A stretch of DNA of 64,000 nucleotides from Dillenia suffruticosa (GCA_033439265.1 JAVTVX010000035.1:12240001-12304000); one strand, 5' to 3'; counted from the stretch's first letter, positions 42,940 to 56,374 are shown. Made by a program: numbers and translations. The notes: a model not told the origin generated them from the letters alone.

Positions 42940-44607
42940 TTGAGTTATGTGTCATCTAGTGTGATACTCACTAATTCTTCTTCTTTGTGGATCGTAGACT
43001 CAGGAGCCACGGACCATGTAGCTCGTAACAGGAGCGCATTTGTAAAATTCTGCCATTTGAGTCCCCATGCGAGAAGGCTATATGTGGGGAATGGAGCATT
43101 TGTGGAAGTAAGAGGGATTGGCACATGCAAGCTGATGCTTAGTAATGGCAAAGCCCTGTATCTACATGACGTATTGTATTCTCCTGAGATTCGACGGAAT
43201 CTCATTTCTGTTCGATATTTAGACCAGTTGGGATATTTCGTTTTGTTGGGAAACTCTAAAGTTTTCATTTACGATGATGACAGTCTTTTGATTTATTCTG
43301 GTTTAGTCCGTGAGGGACTTTATGTACTGAATTTTATTCCATTTTATGAAAATGTTCCTTCTTCTCCTATTGTCTTTGCATCTGATAGTGTTGTGGATGA
43401 TGTGTTTGTATGGCATAGCAGACTTGGCCACATAGGGCAAAAGAGGATGACCCGGTTAGCTACGAGTGGCTTATTGGGCCCGCTAACCAATGTCCAGTTG
43501 CCAGTGTGTGAGTTTTGCCTTACGAGCAAAGCTACTAGAAAACCATTTGGGAAAGCAATGAGAGTTGGGACTCCATTGTAATTGGTCCATTCCGATATTT
43601 ACGGACCAATGAATGTGAGAGCCAGAAACGGAGCCGTATATTTTATTACATTCATTGATGATTACACACGTTTCGGTTACGTCTACTTGATCTCGCATAA
43701 GTCTGAGGCACTAGAGTGCTTTACGAGATTTATAAGCGAGGTTGAGAATCAGCTAGATTTGAGGGTGAAAACCCTTAGAACCGATCGAGGGCACGAGTAT
43801 TTGTCGGAACAATTTAAAGAGCTCTGTTTCGATAAAGGTATTACGAGACAGCTGACTATTCCTGCCACTCCTCAGCAGAACAGAGTAGCTGAGAGAAGGA
43901 ATAGAACTTTTTTAGAGATGGTGAGGTCAATGATGGCGCATACCAATTTACACATCTCCCATTGGGGGGATGCGTTATTGACTGCAGCCTACGTCCTTAA
44001 CCGTGTCCCAACAAAGTCCGTAGTCAGCACCCCGTACAAGCTTTAGACAGGGAAACAGCCTGACCTTAGCCATTTGAGACCATGGGGTTGTGCCGCGTAT
44101 GTTTATGATTCCTCGCACAAATATGGCAAGTTAGGCCCGCGAGGAAAGAAGTGTATTTTTCTTAGATATTCTGAACACTCCAAGGGACATGTGTTCCTAA
44201 GAGAACATACGGACGGCACGGTGACTGAGATAGAGTCTCGTGATGCCACATTTTTCAAAAATGATTTTCCTAAGAGAGGTGAAATCGATCGAGACATCGC
44301 CTTCTATGAGATGGATGAATCTAACAGCTCAGCCAAACCCAGCGGCGGGACTAAAGAACCTGATGTGAATCTTGGTCCTAGTAGGAGTGTTCCATCTGAA
44401 GGTGTAATGGCTCCTCCTCCTCGTAGGAGTAGTCAGGGACACGTACCACGTCGTCACTTCCCGATTAAGGATGAGATCCTAATTGTTACTGCCGAAGACG
44501 ATGAGGAGCCAAGCACATTCAATGAGACTCTTGAAGGTCCTGCCAAGGACCAATGGTTAGAGGCTATAAAGGAAGAATTGGAATCAATGAGAGTCAACGG
44601 GTTCTAG
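42940..44607 (+). pseudogene. Copia A protease and integrase
   Basis: The protease motif LWIVDSGATDHVARN is intact. The pre-integrase and HHCC domain follow (VWHSRLGHIGQKRM, then CEFC). A TAA at 43579-43581 separates this from the integrase core, where all three catalytic acidic residues can be seen: HSDIYGP, LRTDRGHEYL and NRVAERRNRTFLEM. A TAG lies at 44044-44046 in a KL-stop-TG context where Trp is usual. The core ends with LRPWGCAAYVY, and a Ser/Pro/Glu-rich linker runs to a TAG at 44605-44607. Confidence 0.9.
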
Positions 44608-46067
44608 GATCTAGTTGACCTGCCTGAGAAAACAAAGGCCATTGGGAGCAAGTGGATTCTCAAAATCAAGAGGAAGACCGATGGATCGATCGAGAGGTAT
44701 AAGCCCCGTCTTGTAGCCAAGAGTTACACACAGACAAAGGACATTGACTATGAAGAGACTTTCTCCCCAGTAGTCAAGTTTACATCGATCCGTTTATTTT
44801 TGACGATTGTCGCAAGTATGAATCTGAAGTTACACTAGATGGACGTTAAAACCGCTTTCCTTAACGGGAATTTGGATGAAGAGGTCTACATGGAACAACC
44901 CTCGGGGTTTGTTTTAGTAGGTCAAAAGGACAAGATCTGTCGATTTCGAAAGTCGATATATGGCCTAAAACAATCATCCAGGCGGTGGTATCTAAGATTT
45001 TACGAGGCTGTGATATCTTATGGTTTTAGAATGATCGAGGAGGATCATTGTGTCTATCTGATACGGGGTGATAATTCATTTGTGATCCTGTCTTGTATGT
45101 TGATAACATAATGTTGGCCGAGAACAACATTGAGTATATAAAGAATGTCAAAACATGGTTGTCATCCAACTTTAACATGAAAGACATGGGTAAAGCTGAG
45201 TTCATCCTTGGAGTTGAGATCCAGAGGGATCGTTCGAGAAGAATGTTGGCTCTTTCACAAGAGACATACATTAGAAAAATTCTCGAACGTTTTGGGATAA
45301 GTGATTGTAATCCCATAGATACTCCGATTGCCAAAGGTAAAGGCTTGAACCTGGAAATGTGTCCTAAAATTCAAGATGAAGTGAGGGAAATAAGTAAAGT
45401 ACCTTACTCCAGTGCGATGAGAAGCCTAATGTACGCAATGCTGTGTACAAGACCGGACATAAGTTATGCAGTCAGTCTAGTGAGTAGGTATCAGACGAAT
45501 CCTGGAAGAGGTCACTGGAGAGTAGTGAAAAGGATTCTTCGATATCTTGAGGGAACTGCAAACCTCTCTCTGTGTTACGGAGGAGGCGATTTGCGCCTTA
45601 TGGGTTATTCGGACGCTGATTGGGGAGACGATTTGGATAAGCGTAAATCGACATCAGGTTTTGCTTTTTTGCTCAATGGTGGTGCCATTTCATGGAGCAG
45701 TAAAAAGCAAACCTGTATTGTTCTATCAACCATGGAGGTTGAGTTTATGGTTTGTTCTATTGTAGTTCAAAAGAGTATTTGGCTCCGAAAACTATTAGAT
45801 GACTTAGGGATTATAGCGGATAGTGAGAGGCCAGTAATGATTTATTGTGATAATCAGGCCGCTATTGCCTATACTCGAGACCATAAGTTCCATAGTAGGA
45901 CCAAACATATAGACATCAGATATCATTTTGTAAGAGACATTATTGAGAAGGGTAAAGTGACCATCAGGTACATTTCGACACGCAGCATGGTAGCTGATCC
46001 CTTCAACAAACTCATTACTAGAGACTCCTTCTTAGGACATAAAGAGTCATTGGGTTTGAGGATTTAA
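44608..46067 (+). pseudogene. Copia A reverse transcriptase-RNase H
   Basis: RT starts with DLVDLPEKTKAIGSKWI, then KPRLVAKSYTQTKDIDYEETFSPV. A TAG precedes MDVKTAFLNGNLDEEVYMEQP (44839). A frameshift near 45080-45095 joins to a 324-codon open frame (45093-46067) that begins at MYVDNIMLA. The catalytic YVDD is therefore YVDN. RNase H has YSDADWGDD, SWSSKKQ, STMEVEFM, YCDNQAAI and RTKHIDIRYHFVRD and ends at ITRDSFLGHKESLGLRI. The frameshift, the stop and the Asp-to-Asn change abolish polymerase function. Confidence 0.9.
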
Positions 46068-46187
46068 TTGACATTACTCAGTTTGTACTGACGACATTGA
46101 TACTTTATTGATTTTTATATATATATATGATGCATTATTCAGTCACATAAGTATTGCATTTTAATTAATGCACTCACTTTTATTATC

Positions 46188-46218
<31 letters not shown>

Positions 46219-47232
46219 TTATTATAGATGTCAGGTAGGCGAGGTCGATTCTCTCACACGAGTGACCACCTCCAGTTCTGAGCGAGCGGAGATAAGACAG
46301 TTTCTAACTGTAAGAGATTTTGAGAGTAGCCCTGCTAGAACATAAGTCGCCTTGATATGTGTTTCAGGATGAAGTCATATGTGATATGACCGACATTGAC
46401 GTACCCACATCTATGTTACCTACTAGAAGCTAAGTTTGAGATCTCAGAAAGCACCTACAATCTGTGAAATTGCCTCTGAAGTACTCTCTCTGAGATTTCT
46501 GGGTAAAGTCTTATGCGTAGACTGAATCCTATACCTGCACAGTGTTAGAAACATCTAACATAAGCCCTTTGAGAGATGGGGAATACACTGTGGCACGCGT
46601 TTCATACCGCGTGTGATAAAGACGACTAGGGATAGTGGGAGCTATTTAGTTTGAGGCACTGATTACAAATTTTATCCCTGAGTCCCACTGTGTGAGACCT
46701 GAGATCCACGGGGAGGGATCTCTTGTACCCTTATTACTTTCGGCTGACTCTTGAAGTCTTGATTCGGTATTTGCTACCTTAGTTTGTTTACCGATGGCCC
46801 TGAATATAAATTGAGATCTGAGGGACAGATCTAGGAAAACAGCTACGTTAAAATTGATAGATTCAAGTCTGGGAAAAGGAAGACCAATTGACGTTATATT
46901 GTGATATAGTATTCACCGACCAGTTTCTTGTGTTCTTCCATGTTGGGATAAGAACACAATAGTGAATACATATTCGAGCGAATTATGGGGAATTATTTTC
47001 GTTGAGAAAAGTAGCTCGATGGATGTAACCAGTCTTGGATTTGGGGTGCTACGAGCTTATTATTGTACTAACGTTGACTTCTCGAACATCCTAACAGGTG
47101 TATCGAGAAGTTTTTATTTACAGGTGTACTCGTCAGTCGCACGACATCCAATCTAATATAAAAATCCAAAAGGGTAATATAGGCGATCGCATGAGTTGTG
47201 ATCTCGTGATGGATGAAAATGCCCTCATGTGC
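46068..47232 (+). other. Copia A 3' untranslated region
   Basis: No coding sequence. A TA microsatellite lies at about 46186-46211. The region is conserved, reverse-complemented, at about 57606-58727 in the minus-strand relative, for example around ACACGCGGTATGAAA, which supports it as part of the element. Confidence 0.75.
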
Positions 47233-47242
47233 AAGTGGAAGA
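47233..47242 (+). other. Copia A polypurine tract
   Basis: AAGTGGAAGA (47233-47242) directly precedes TGAAAGAATTAATG, a standard copia polypurine tract/LTR junction. Confidence 0.85.
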
Positions 47243-47673
47243 TGAAAGAATTAATGCCCATGTGGGGCATCTTTCCATGTTTGGAAAATGGAAATTTTTC
47301 CACTTTCCAAAACTCACAAATGGTAACTAATGAATTTGAATTATCTACCATGTGTGGTGACGGAAGTATATGGAAATTAGGGTAAACCCTAAACAACACT
47401 ACTATTGCACAAAACAATTGGGTAGAGGCACAATTAGAGAGGGAGAAAATTCTGTGAAGAGAATTTGTGTCACCGGATTTCGATTGCGGCGTTGTGGTAT
47501 TGCGGTGATAGCTCGAGTTTCATGGTTATCATTCTGACGATGAGGTCGTTTGATCGAGATTCATGATTTCCTGGATTTTTGCGATCTATTCTTGAGATAT
47601 ACCCAAAAAATCCTAATATTTTATAATTCTGAAAATTTTACACGCTTCCGCATGTGTGCATATAAACCTAACA
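47243..47673 (+). repeat. Copia A 3' LTR (431 bp)
   Basis: It runs from TGAAAGAATTAATGCCC to AACCTAACA, homologous to 40463-40899. The terminal ACA merges into a CACACA/CT tract. Confidence 0.88.
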
Positions 47674-47677
47674 CACA

Positions 47678-48343
<666 letters not shown>

Positions 48344-48543
48344 NNNNNNNNNNNNNNNNNNNNNNNNNNNNNNNNNNNNNNNNNNNNNNNNNNNNNNNNN
48401 NNNNNNNNNNNNNNNNNNNNNNNNNNNNNNNNNNNNNNNNNNNNNNNNNNNNNNNNNNNNNNNNNNNNNNNNNNNNNNNNNNNNNNNNNNNNNNNNNNNN
48501 NNNNNNNNNNNNNNNNNNNNNNNNNNNNNNNNNNNNNNNNNNN
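48344..48543. other. Assembly gap of 200 N
   Basis: A run of exactly 200 N is a conventional placeholder for an unknown gap length. Open frames through it are meaningless. Confidence 0.98.
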
Positions 48544-49603
48544 TTTTTTTCATTGGACGAGAATGCCTCGTGTAATAGTGAGGCCATTATTTTCTGGATT
48601 TGGGTTGTAAATCCCGCCCAATGAGAAGTCACTGATGTGGGTCTCCTATTAGGCTATTAGGGCTGCACTTTTTCCTTCTTTTTAGACCAACATCTGGCCT
48701 TCAGACCTTCCACGGACGCTTTCTCTTCTTGTGTGCACGGGATGCAATTGGGGTTAGCAATTCAGGTCATAGCTTACTATTAACATTTCGAGGAAATTAT
48801 GATATTTTAACTCCACACAAGCAGCCAATGCATATTTCGTATAATAAATAGGTTATGGTTTGGGTAGATACGTATAATAAACTTTTTTTTTTGAGATTTT
48901 TCTTTTCTTTTTTCGGAAAGCATTTTCAAAAAATTGTTTGCTATTGTTTGAATGAAAGGTTAACTACTATTTTACTATATTAGATTGTAATAATTTCACA
49001 TAATTTATTTTGCACTAATAATTGTCAAAATTTTGTCTTTTCTTATCATAAAATTTTTCTCCTGGCCGGAAAGTTTTTTATATATAAATTCACGAAAATT
49101 AAAAAGAGTTATTTTTGGTAAAACAAAGGAAGCTTTAAAGCCTACTTTTCCGTTATGATCCACTAGTCATACAAGTTTAGTACTCATATTTGTCCCTTCA
49201 ATTTTCTTTTTTTTTTTTCTTTTTTTAATTATTGTTTAGTTCAATAGGAAATCCGTCCGTCTAGGGCTATACAATATTGATAATCCTATTTTTATACAAC
49301 TACTAAATAAAACAGTTATGTCAATTTTGTAGTGATAAGTTATGTGAATGCCGTATTCGACGTGAATCATGTATTTGTTCACATCGGTCAACTATCTGCT
49401 CTATTAAATGTGATTCCATTGGCTCTCATCCTTTTAACTTTGATTATTCTAACATTTGTGGATTATCTCCTACTCCCCAAACGTGGCTTTAGATTTCATC
49501 TTCTTTTTTCTTCGAGGGTTTTTTTTGCCTTTCGTATTAGAGGAAGTGTCACTATACATGGTTCAAGTTCTGCTGATCCTTAATCAATTTTATACCACCA
49601 TCA
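48544..49603. other. Unassigned DNA, no gene
   Basis: AT-rich with a few ordinary-composition stretches. A frame of 83 codons at 49332-49583 has a hydrophobic centre but no homology I recognise. Confidence 0.5.
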
Positions 49604-49612
49604 CCATTATAG
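49604..49612 (+). repeat. 9-bp target-site duplication, left copy (MULE)
   Basis: CCATTATAG directly before the element is repeated perfectly at 50811-50819. Nine-base duplications are the Mutator signature. Confidence 0.85.
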
Positions 49613-50810
49613 GAGACATGTACCAAAATAACATAAAAAAAAAAAAAAAAAAAAAAATTCAAAACAACCCAAACGAAAAAAAATTTTCCCAAATAACCCG
49701 AATTTGTCGGGAGTTAGAGATGCGGTCGCGTTTTCAACCCGCGACATAGTCCAGAGAGAGAGAGAGAGAGAGAGAGGAGTCCGCGGGGCGGGGGGAGGGA
49801 GAGAGAGAGAGAGAGAGAGAGGAGTCCGCGGGGCGGGGGGGGGAGGGAGAGAGGGGAGGGGGGCGTAGGGGGAGGGAGGATCGCGGCGGGGGGCTGCAGG
49901 GGGAAGGAGAGAGAGGGGAGGACAGCGGCGGGGTGCGGAGGGGGGAGGGAGGGAGAGAGAGAGAGAGGGGAGGGCCGCGGAGGGGGGAGGGAGGGAGAGA
50001 AAGAGGGGAGGGCGGCGGGGGGTCCGCCGGGGGAGGGAGAGAGAAAGAGGGGAGGGGGCTGGCGGAGGGCGGCGGAGGGGGAGGGAGGGAGAGGGAGGAG
50101 TGCCCCGGGGGGGAGGGGGAGAGAGAGAGGAGGGCAGCGGCGGTGGAGAGAAAGAAAGAGAACCGCCGGGGGAGGGAAGGAGAAAGAGAGCCGCGGGCGG
50201 CGGAGGGAGAGAGAGAGAGAGGGAGCCGGCCGAGGGGGAGAGAAGGAGAGCGCAGCGCCGCGGGGGAGGACGGCAGTGCCGCGGGGGAGGTGCGTAGCGC
50301 CGTGGGTGGTAGAGGCCCGCGGCTGTCTCTCTCTCTCCCTCCCCCCGCGGCTCTCTCTCTCCCCCACGTCTGTCTCTCTCTCTTCCTCCCTCACCCGCCG
50401 GCGGCTGTCTCTCTCTCTACCCCCGCCGCCCGCGGCTGTCTCTCTCCTCCCTCCCCCGCGGCTCTCTCCCTTTCTCTCCCCCGCCGCGGCACTCCTCTCT
50501 CTCTCCCCCTCCCCCCCCCCGCGGCACTCCTCCTCTCCCTCCCCACTCCCTCCCTCCCCCACGGCCTCGGAAGCCCTCCCCCTCCCTCCCCCACCTCCGC
50601 ACGAGGCTCCCTTTCTCTCCTCCCCCCACTGCCGCGCACTGCCGCGGGAGCGCTCTTCGCGCGGGGAGCCTCTGGACTATGTCGAGTCTTGAAGACGCGA
50701 AATAGTCTGTCGCGGGGTACAACTCGCAATAATATGGTATAGATGTGGAATTTATTTGTTACTCGGATTTTAAAAAAAAATTTTTAAGGGTATATTTTGG
50801 AACATCTCTC
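49613..50810. mobile_element. Fold-back Mutator-like element (1198 bp), non-autonomous
   Basis: The left end reads GAGACATGTACCAAAATA and the right end, reverse-complemented, GAGAGATGTTCCAAAATA. GA-type termini with a perfect 9-bp duplication indicate a MULE. A second, inner inverted repeat CGACATAGTCCAGAG lies at 49742-49756, with its complement at 50670-50684. Between them the left half is GA/GGGAGG-rich and the right half CT/CCCTCC-rich, switching near 50310, so the whole element can fold on itself. It encodes no transposase. The long Pro/Ser/Arg/Gly-rich frames on both strands (49714-50562, 49933-50742) come from the repeat composition. Confidence 0.85.
49742..50684. repeat. Purine/pyrimidine quasi-palindromic core of the MULE
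   Basis: (GA)n and GGGAGGGAG with GCGGCGGGG interruptions up to about 50290 are mirrored by CTCTCTC, CCCTCCC and CCGCGG blocks from about 50322. The centre of symmetry of the inner repeats and of the outer termini coincide near 50212. Extensive hairpin or triplex structure is likely. Confidence 0.8.
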
Positions 50811-50819
50811 CCATTATAG
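50811..50819 (+). repeat. 9-bp target-site duplication, right copy (MULE)
   Basis: CCATTATAG, identical to 49604-49612. Confidence 0.85.
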
Positions 50820-52725
50820 TGCCTATTAGTCCTACTAATCGACTTATAAATCAGAGCAAATCTTTTGAAGATTATACTTGGTCGGATTCACATGCACAAA
50901 AGAAAAGGGTCGTTTCTTCTTGTTTCATTAGGGTTGTTAGGACGACCAAATTTAAGCTTTTTTTTAACTTATCACTAGTATTCGAAATCATACTCTAATT
51001 AATTCGATTCGAGTGCTTGTAAGTCTCTATTTAGGGGCCGGTTCTCCCATTATAGTTATTTTCATTTCTAAATTTCGAATCAAATATTTAATTAAGGGAT
51101 CTAGCATCTCATTTTACTAGACTGGCCATTTGTGGTGTCAAATTTAAGCTTTGACTACATATTACTCCGTCTCAACCACGATCTTGAACTCATATTAGTC
51201 TCATTATAAGGAACACAAATTAAATAAAGTAAGAAAATCATCACTATCGCAATATAAAAGCCACTCTAATTCTTTTTTTTTTTTTTAAAAAAAAAAAAGG
51301 AGAGGAAGTTTTGGAGCATCTATTTCTTATTTTTTCTTTAAGTGAGAAACCGTTCATAATCTGCACATAAAATTAGTCATTCACTTCACTTTTGATCTAT
51401 AAATGATATTTTAAAAATAATGCTAAATTGGGCAGGGTGGATCATCCAACATCTAAGTAAGCTCCGCTTTAGATTCGAATAAAAAAAAAAAAAGGAATAC
51501 AGAGACATAAACCGAGAAAGCATAATTAAAATGAAAATGAAATTAAAAAAAAAAAAAAGATGAAGAAGAAGAAGAAGATAGGGAGTTTGGTATCTTCTCC
51601 TACTCTCCTGCTATTCATTTTTCAATACTATAATTTTTTGGTATAATAAACACTTACATTCAATAATAAAAGAATTTTATAATATGTTGAAAAAAACCTC
51701 AGTTTATATATATATATATCTTATGTAGAAAATACCCATTAATCTGGTATGAGTTTTGTAGTTATTGAAAGTTATTGATAAGTAAAAAAGTTAAGGAAAT
51801 TTTGATCAAACAAAGTGATATTCAAATTCTAGGAGATGCATCTCACGTTTTGGTAATTGCACCATGAATATTTTAACATCATATATAGTTTCCCGGTAAA
51901 TTAATTGCATTTAATAAATATATTAAATTCGATTCAAATCGAGTTGAATTTTTAAAAGATAAAACTCTTTTTATTTTGGGTATATAGAGGTAAAAACTCT
52001 TCTGTTTATGTTTTTTTTTTTATATAAAACTCAAGTCTATTACATTATTTAAGAGATACCAATGGCCGGCTATTGAATTAAAATTTCTAATGCTAAAAAT
52101 TTTTTTAAAAAAAGTACATTTCGTTTTTAACTTTGTCATTTTGAGTTATTGATCTTCCGTTCTAATGGCATCACTCAGCAATGAATTAAACTTAAGAAGG
52201 CGAGAAGGCCAGTTATTAGTGTTTTAAAATTAAATTAAAGATCATTGAAGAGACACTAGAAAGGAAGTGGCACATGTGAAGCACATAAATTTTAGTTGCT
52301 TAAAGAAATGTGACCAAACAAGCTTGGTTTCATCATTGCATGCACTAACAAAATTTTTGAATCCAGTACTATGAACTCATAAAAAGAAGGAGAAAAGCAA
52401 GTTGGAGCATTTGAATTAATTTGGTAAAAAGAAGCAAAGATAAAAGAAAGAAAAACATAAAGTTTGGTTGTGGGCTTTGATTGCGATTGGTGTCACCAAC
52501 ACTCGAAAAACTTGCAGCTTTTAATAATCTATGATTATAGTACCAAAGTATTTATGGGGTTGTGCCTGAAAAGTAGATGTAATACATATGACCACTTAGT
52601 GTTTTCTAATTATTGTCCCATTAATTAAGCATGCTTTAGTCCATTATTTTGCTTCTGCAAATCAAATGATGTTTTTAATTTTTCTAATGTTTGTTGATAC
52701 GTCCAACAAGATATAGGAGAGAATG

Positions 52726-52730
<5 letters not shown>
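50820..52730. other. AT-rich unassigned DNA, no gene
   Basis: Homopolymer A/T runs (51270-51298, 51480-51494, 51546-51560), a GAAGAAGAAG run and a TA run near 51705 occur. No domain or element boundary is recognised. Confidence 0.55.

Positions 52731-52777
<47 letters not shown>
52731..52777 (+). repeat. (CT)n microsatellite at the truncated edge of copia B
   Basis: An uninterrupted CT run lies directly against the broken end of the minus-strand copia at 52778. Confidence 0.9.
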
Positions 52778-52779
<2 letters not shown>

Positions 52780-54293
52780 ATCTCATTGATTCTCATCAAC
52801 TCCTTCTCTTTATCTATGACTTTCAATAAATGATTTTTCGCAAAACTCTTGAGAGTCTCTTAGACCGTTTTAATTCCTCATCATGCTCAAAGGTTACAAT
52901 GAAGGTTTCACCATCAATTGAGAAGTGACATTTAAGTACACGTCCTCAATACTCTTACGAGGAGAGAGAATCTCTTCACCTCTAGATGAATGACTCTCAC
53001 TGGGACCAAAATTCGTAATAGGTTCAAGTATCACGCCGCTGGACTTACCTAAGCCACTAGATCTATCCATCTCATAAAATGTAAAGTTTCGATCGATTTC
53101 ACCTCTTCTAGGAAAATCATTCTAAAAAAATATGGTATCACGAGCCTCAATCTCAATGACAGTACCGTCTGTATGTTCACCTAAAAACACTTACCTTTTG
53201 GAGTATTCTGAATATCTTATAAAGATACACTTCTTTTCTCATTTGCCTAATATGCCATGTGGATGCGAGGAATCGTGATCATACGCAACACAACCATATG
53301 ACCTCAAGTGACTAAGGTCAGGGTACCTCTCTGTCTAAAACTCATATAGGGTACTAACTACTGACTTTGATGGAACACGATTGAGGACATAGACTACAGT
53401 CAATAAAACATTTCCCTGATAAGAGATGGACAAATTGGCCTGCGCCATCATAAAGCTTATCATCTCCAACAAACTCTTATTTCTCCTCTCGGTTACTTCA
53501 TACTGTTAATGAGTAGCAGGAATAGTCACTGTCTCATAATATATTTCTCGAAATAAAACTCTCTAAATTATTCTGGCAAATACTCGCACTCCCCATCAGT
53601 TCCAAGAGTTTTTACTCTGAAATCTAACTGATTATCAATCTCGCTAATAAAACTCATGAAGCATTCCACCATCTCAAATTTGTGCGAAATTAGATAGACA
53701 TAATTGAAACCCGTATAATTGTCTATGAATATAATAAACTACAAAACTTCATTTCAGACTCTCACACTCATGGGGTCATAGATATTGGAATGAACCAATT
53801 ACAATGGAATTCCAACTCTCATTGTATTCCCAAATGGTTTTTCTTGTAGTTTTGTTGACTAGGCAAAACTCATATACAGGCAACTTGAATCTGGTTAGTA
53901 GATCCAATAGACCATTCGCTGCTAACTGGTTCATCATCTTTTACCCTATATGTCCAAATCTACTATACATTCACATCATTATCTACGTAATCAGATGTAA
54001 AAGCAAAGAAAAATAACAAGAAATACCATTGAAAAAAAAGCATCCAGTCTATCTTGGATAAAACCAGAAAGATCAAAGAGATGTCATATCTAATAAAAAT
54101 AGATGATTTTCTATATGACAAATCATATCCTAGGCAATTTTAAACATAATATTGAAATTAAATTCCATCGAATATCCAGAGCATAAAGAATGTCATTTAA
54201 ATACATAATCTGTATATTTTAAAACTCTAACTTACAAGTGTCAATCCCTTTAAGGACAGCAAATGCCCCATTTCTCACTTAAATCCTCATAAC
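52778..54293 (-). pseudogene. Copia B integrase and linker, truncated
   Basis: The minus strand near 53800-54000 gives RFGHIG and NQLAANGLLD and then FKLPVYEFCL, the HHCC region, matching copia A. Around 53180-53340 it matches the copia A segment after the integrase core (the LRPWGCAAYVYD region). The Ser/Pro linker continues to about 52780, where KEKELMRINEI parallels the copia A sequence just before RT. Stops and shifts are frequent. Confidence 0.75.
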
Positions 54294-55279
54294 CTAAGGA
54301 TTCACTTGGCGAAATTCCATACACGTGCTCTTGTCTCGAGTTATGTAGTCGGAGGCTCCTACATTTACAATCCACAAAAAAGAGAAATCAATGAATATCA
54401 TAATAGATGAGACAAAACTCAAATCACGTGAAAAAGAATGATATTCTTTCTGCTCGTCATACTCATAAGAATGATCAAATCTACCACAGACGTAACATTT
54501 TGCATTAGTCTTATCAAACTCTTTCTTTCTGCGCTTTTGTATCTTGTTGTCGAATTTATCGGATGGCTTTTTCTTGACTGGACCTCGAGCCTTCTCCTCA
54601 CACTTGTGCCATTTGTGTCTGGTGCCACAAGAGCCCTTGCTCAACTTCGTTGTATAAACATGACCCAAATGCGGCCTACGAGCCTCTAGGCGCTTTTTCT
54701 CAAACTCACAATGACTACTTACATCAGCAAAAGTACGAATACTCTTGTATGCATGAGATAGGTTTTCATGGTCTACCATAAATTATGTAAAAATTAGGTC
54801 ACACCGGTACCTGAATTTTATTCGAAATGGGCTCGTCTTCATATCTTAACCTAACGATCATACTTGACATTTGTATCAAATGTTGTATCATTGTATGATC
54901 AGCTATTTTCTTATAAATTATAAACTTATAAATCAACATTCTTACCTTAAGACTGAAAAGAGTATCATAATACTCTTTTAGGGTGAGTTAAACTAACATA
55001 ACCGTATGATACTGCTCATAGACGGAAATTACATCATCGTGCAAGTTATTAATAAGGATTGTCCTAACTTGGCTATCCTTTTTCTTCCACGCATGATAGA
55101 TCTTCTTATCCCGTCTAGTCTAAGGTGTGATACCCTCCCTAGGACCCACCATATCATGTCTTAGAATATCATATAGATCTTGTTCATCGAGTACAAACTG
55201 AATCTTCCAGTATAGAATCTAGCAGTTGTCACTATTCAGTTTATCCTCTTTGCAAAAATCAAATATGAAAATTTTCATT
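54294..55279 (-). pseudogene. Copia B gag and start of protease
   Basis: The open part 54294-54779 reads TFADVSSHCEFEKKRLEARR, a basic linker, then a knuckle CYVCGRFDHS lacking the final Cys. LWIVNVGASDYITRDKS follows, where the protease DSGA of relatives is NVGA. The upstream gag (to about 55279) matches copia A only in pieces, for example the EDKLNSDN region. Both RNA binding and proteolysis should be impaired. Confidence 0.8.
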
Positions 55280-56374
55280 ATAATAAGAGAGACTTTAGTA
55301 ACTTATTGATATTTATTCTCACATTTTGTGCATCATTCGAATCAACAAATACCAAATGATTCGAGTATTAACCTCAAAGCGAGCGTATAAGTCAATAGAC
55401 ATCATACACCACAACTAGCAATTGCATCTTAGTATCTGGATTTGGATTCAACACACAAAAAACCCATAAAAAGTCACAAATATAGATATAAGACCATAGA
55501 AAAATTGCAAAAATCCAATCCAGAGCAACCTCACACGCTGCCCAGAGTCCCACACGCCGCTACGTGCCAGTGCAGGCACCCCACCACTGGCACACATGCT
55601 ATACGCACAATGCGTGGGTCACATGCCTGCGTATATGCAACCAGCTTCCCAGGTCAGGGATGCAGGTCAGGACTCGAATCTATGTCGAACTGACCTGGAC
55701 CGCCCAAACTGGCTCACGCGTCTCAGCGCACGTGACCTTCACGCACCATCTCCTACACGAGCCATGCACCTCAACGTGCGTGTACCGCACATGCCCATAA
55801 GTTGGGCTAGTTCTTCTTCGCCCGACGAGTCTGCACCGGGTCGTCTTGACCTGGCTACCGAAAAATGTTTTTCCGGGTTATTTTTCACGTTGTTTTCATC
55901 ACAAAATTGCATTTAATCATCTTCCAAACATCTTTGACTCAATTTTCCTCCAAACATCCTTGACTCAATTTTAGGGTGATTTATGCCCAAAATGCGATGA
56001 ATTAAACGCCACCCATCGTGGCTGCGGCCATTCCAAAAAACCTAGTTTCCGGCAACGGTAAGACACAATTTATATATCAAAATGTAGATCAGAATATGAG
56101 AAACACATATAAGCCAATTTCATAAATCAATTTATTCTCTAACATGATAAATCTAAGGTTTTGAGGTCCTTGCTGTCGAAAACTTCAACTGGACTTTTCA
56201 AGGCCTAAATATACTCAAAAAATTCAACAATAATTATTTTCATGATTTTTGGCCCATGGTTATTCTCATGATATCCTTGAATTCATGAAATTCATTTGTA
56301 ATTCGGATTCTAAATTTTACATTACACATTTATACCTAAAAAATTCCGAAATTTTTTTTTAATAAATTTAACAC
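55280..56374 (-). other. Copia B leader with GC-rich patch
   Basis: No coding. The GC-rich part at about 55530-55870 parallels the copia A leader island at 41465-41815 in position and word content (GCACGTGACC, CACCGGGTCG). Confidence 0.6.

Larger units (their letters stand above)
40463..47673 (+). mobile_element. Copia A: complete but inactive Ty1/copia element
   Basis: LTRs at 40463-40899 and 47243-47673, an initiator-Met primer site, a long leader, the gag-protease-integrase-RT-RNase H order and a polypurine tract AAGTGGAAGA define a 7.2-kb copia element. The left flank is CTCTC (40458-40462). The right flank is a CA/CT tract, so the target duplication cannot be read with certainty. Six in-frame stops, one frameshift and a YVDD-to-YVDN change show it is dead. 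Two minus-strand relatives lie at 52778-59629. Confidence 0.9.

Noticed and set aside
49714-50742. Long overlapping open frames on both strands (up to 282 codons)
   Set aside because: They lie in the GA/CT repeat core of the fold-back MULE. The proteins are Arg/Glu/Gly or Pro/Ser/Leu repeats with no domain.
53804-54016. Plus-strand frame of 70 codons
   Set aside because: It is the opposite strand of the copia B integrase region.
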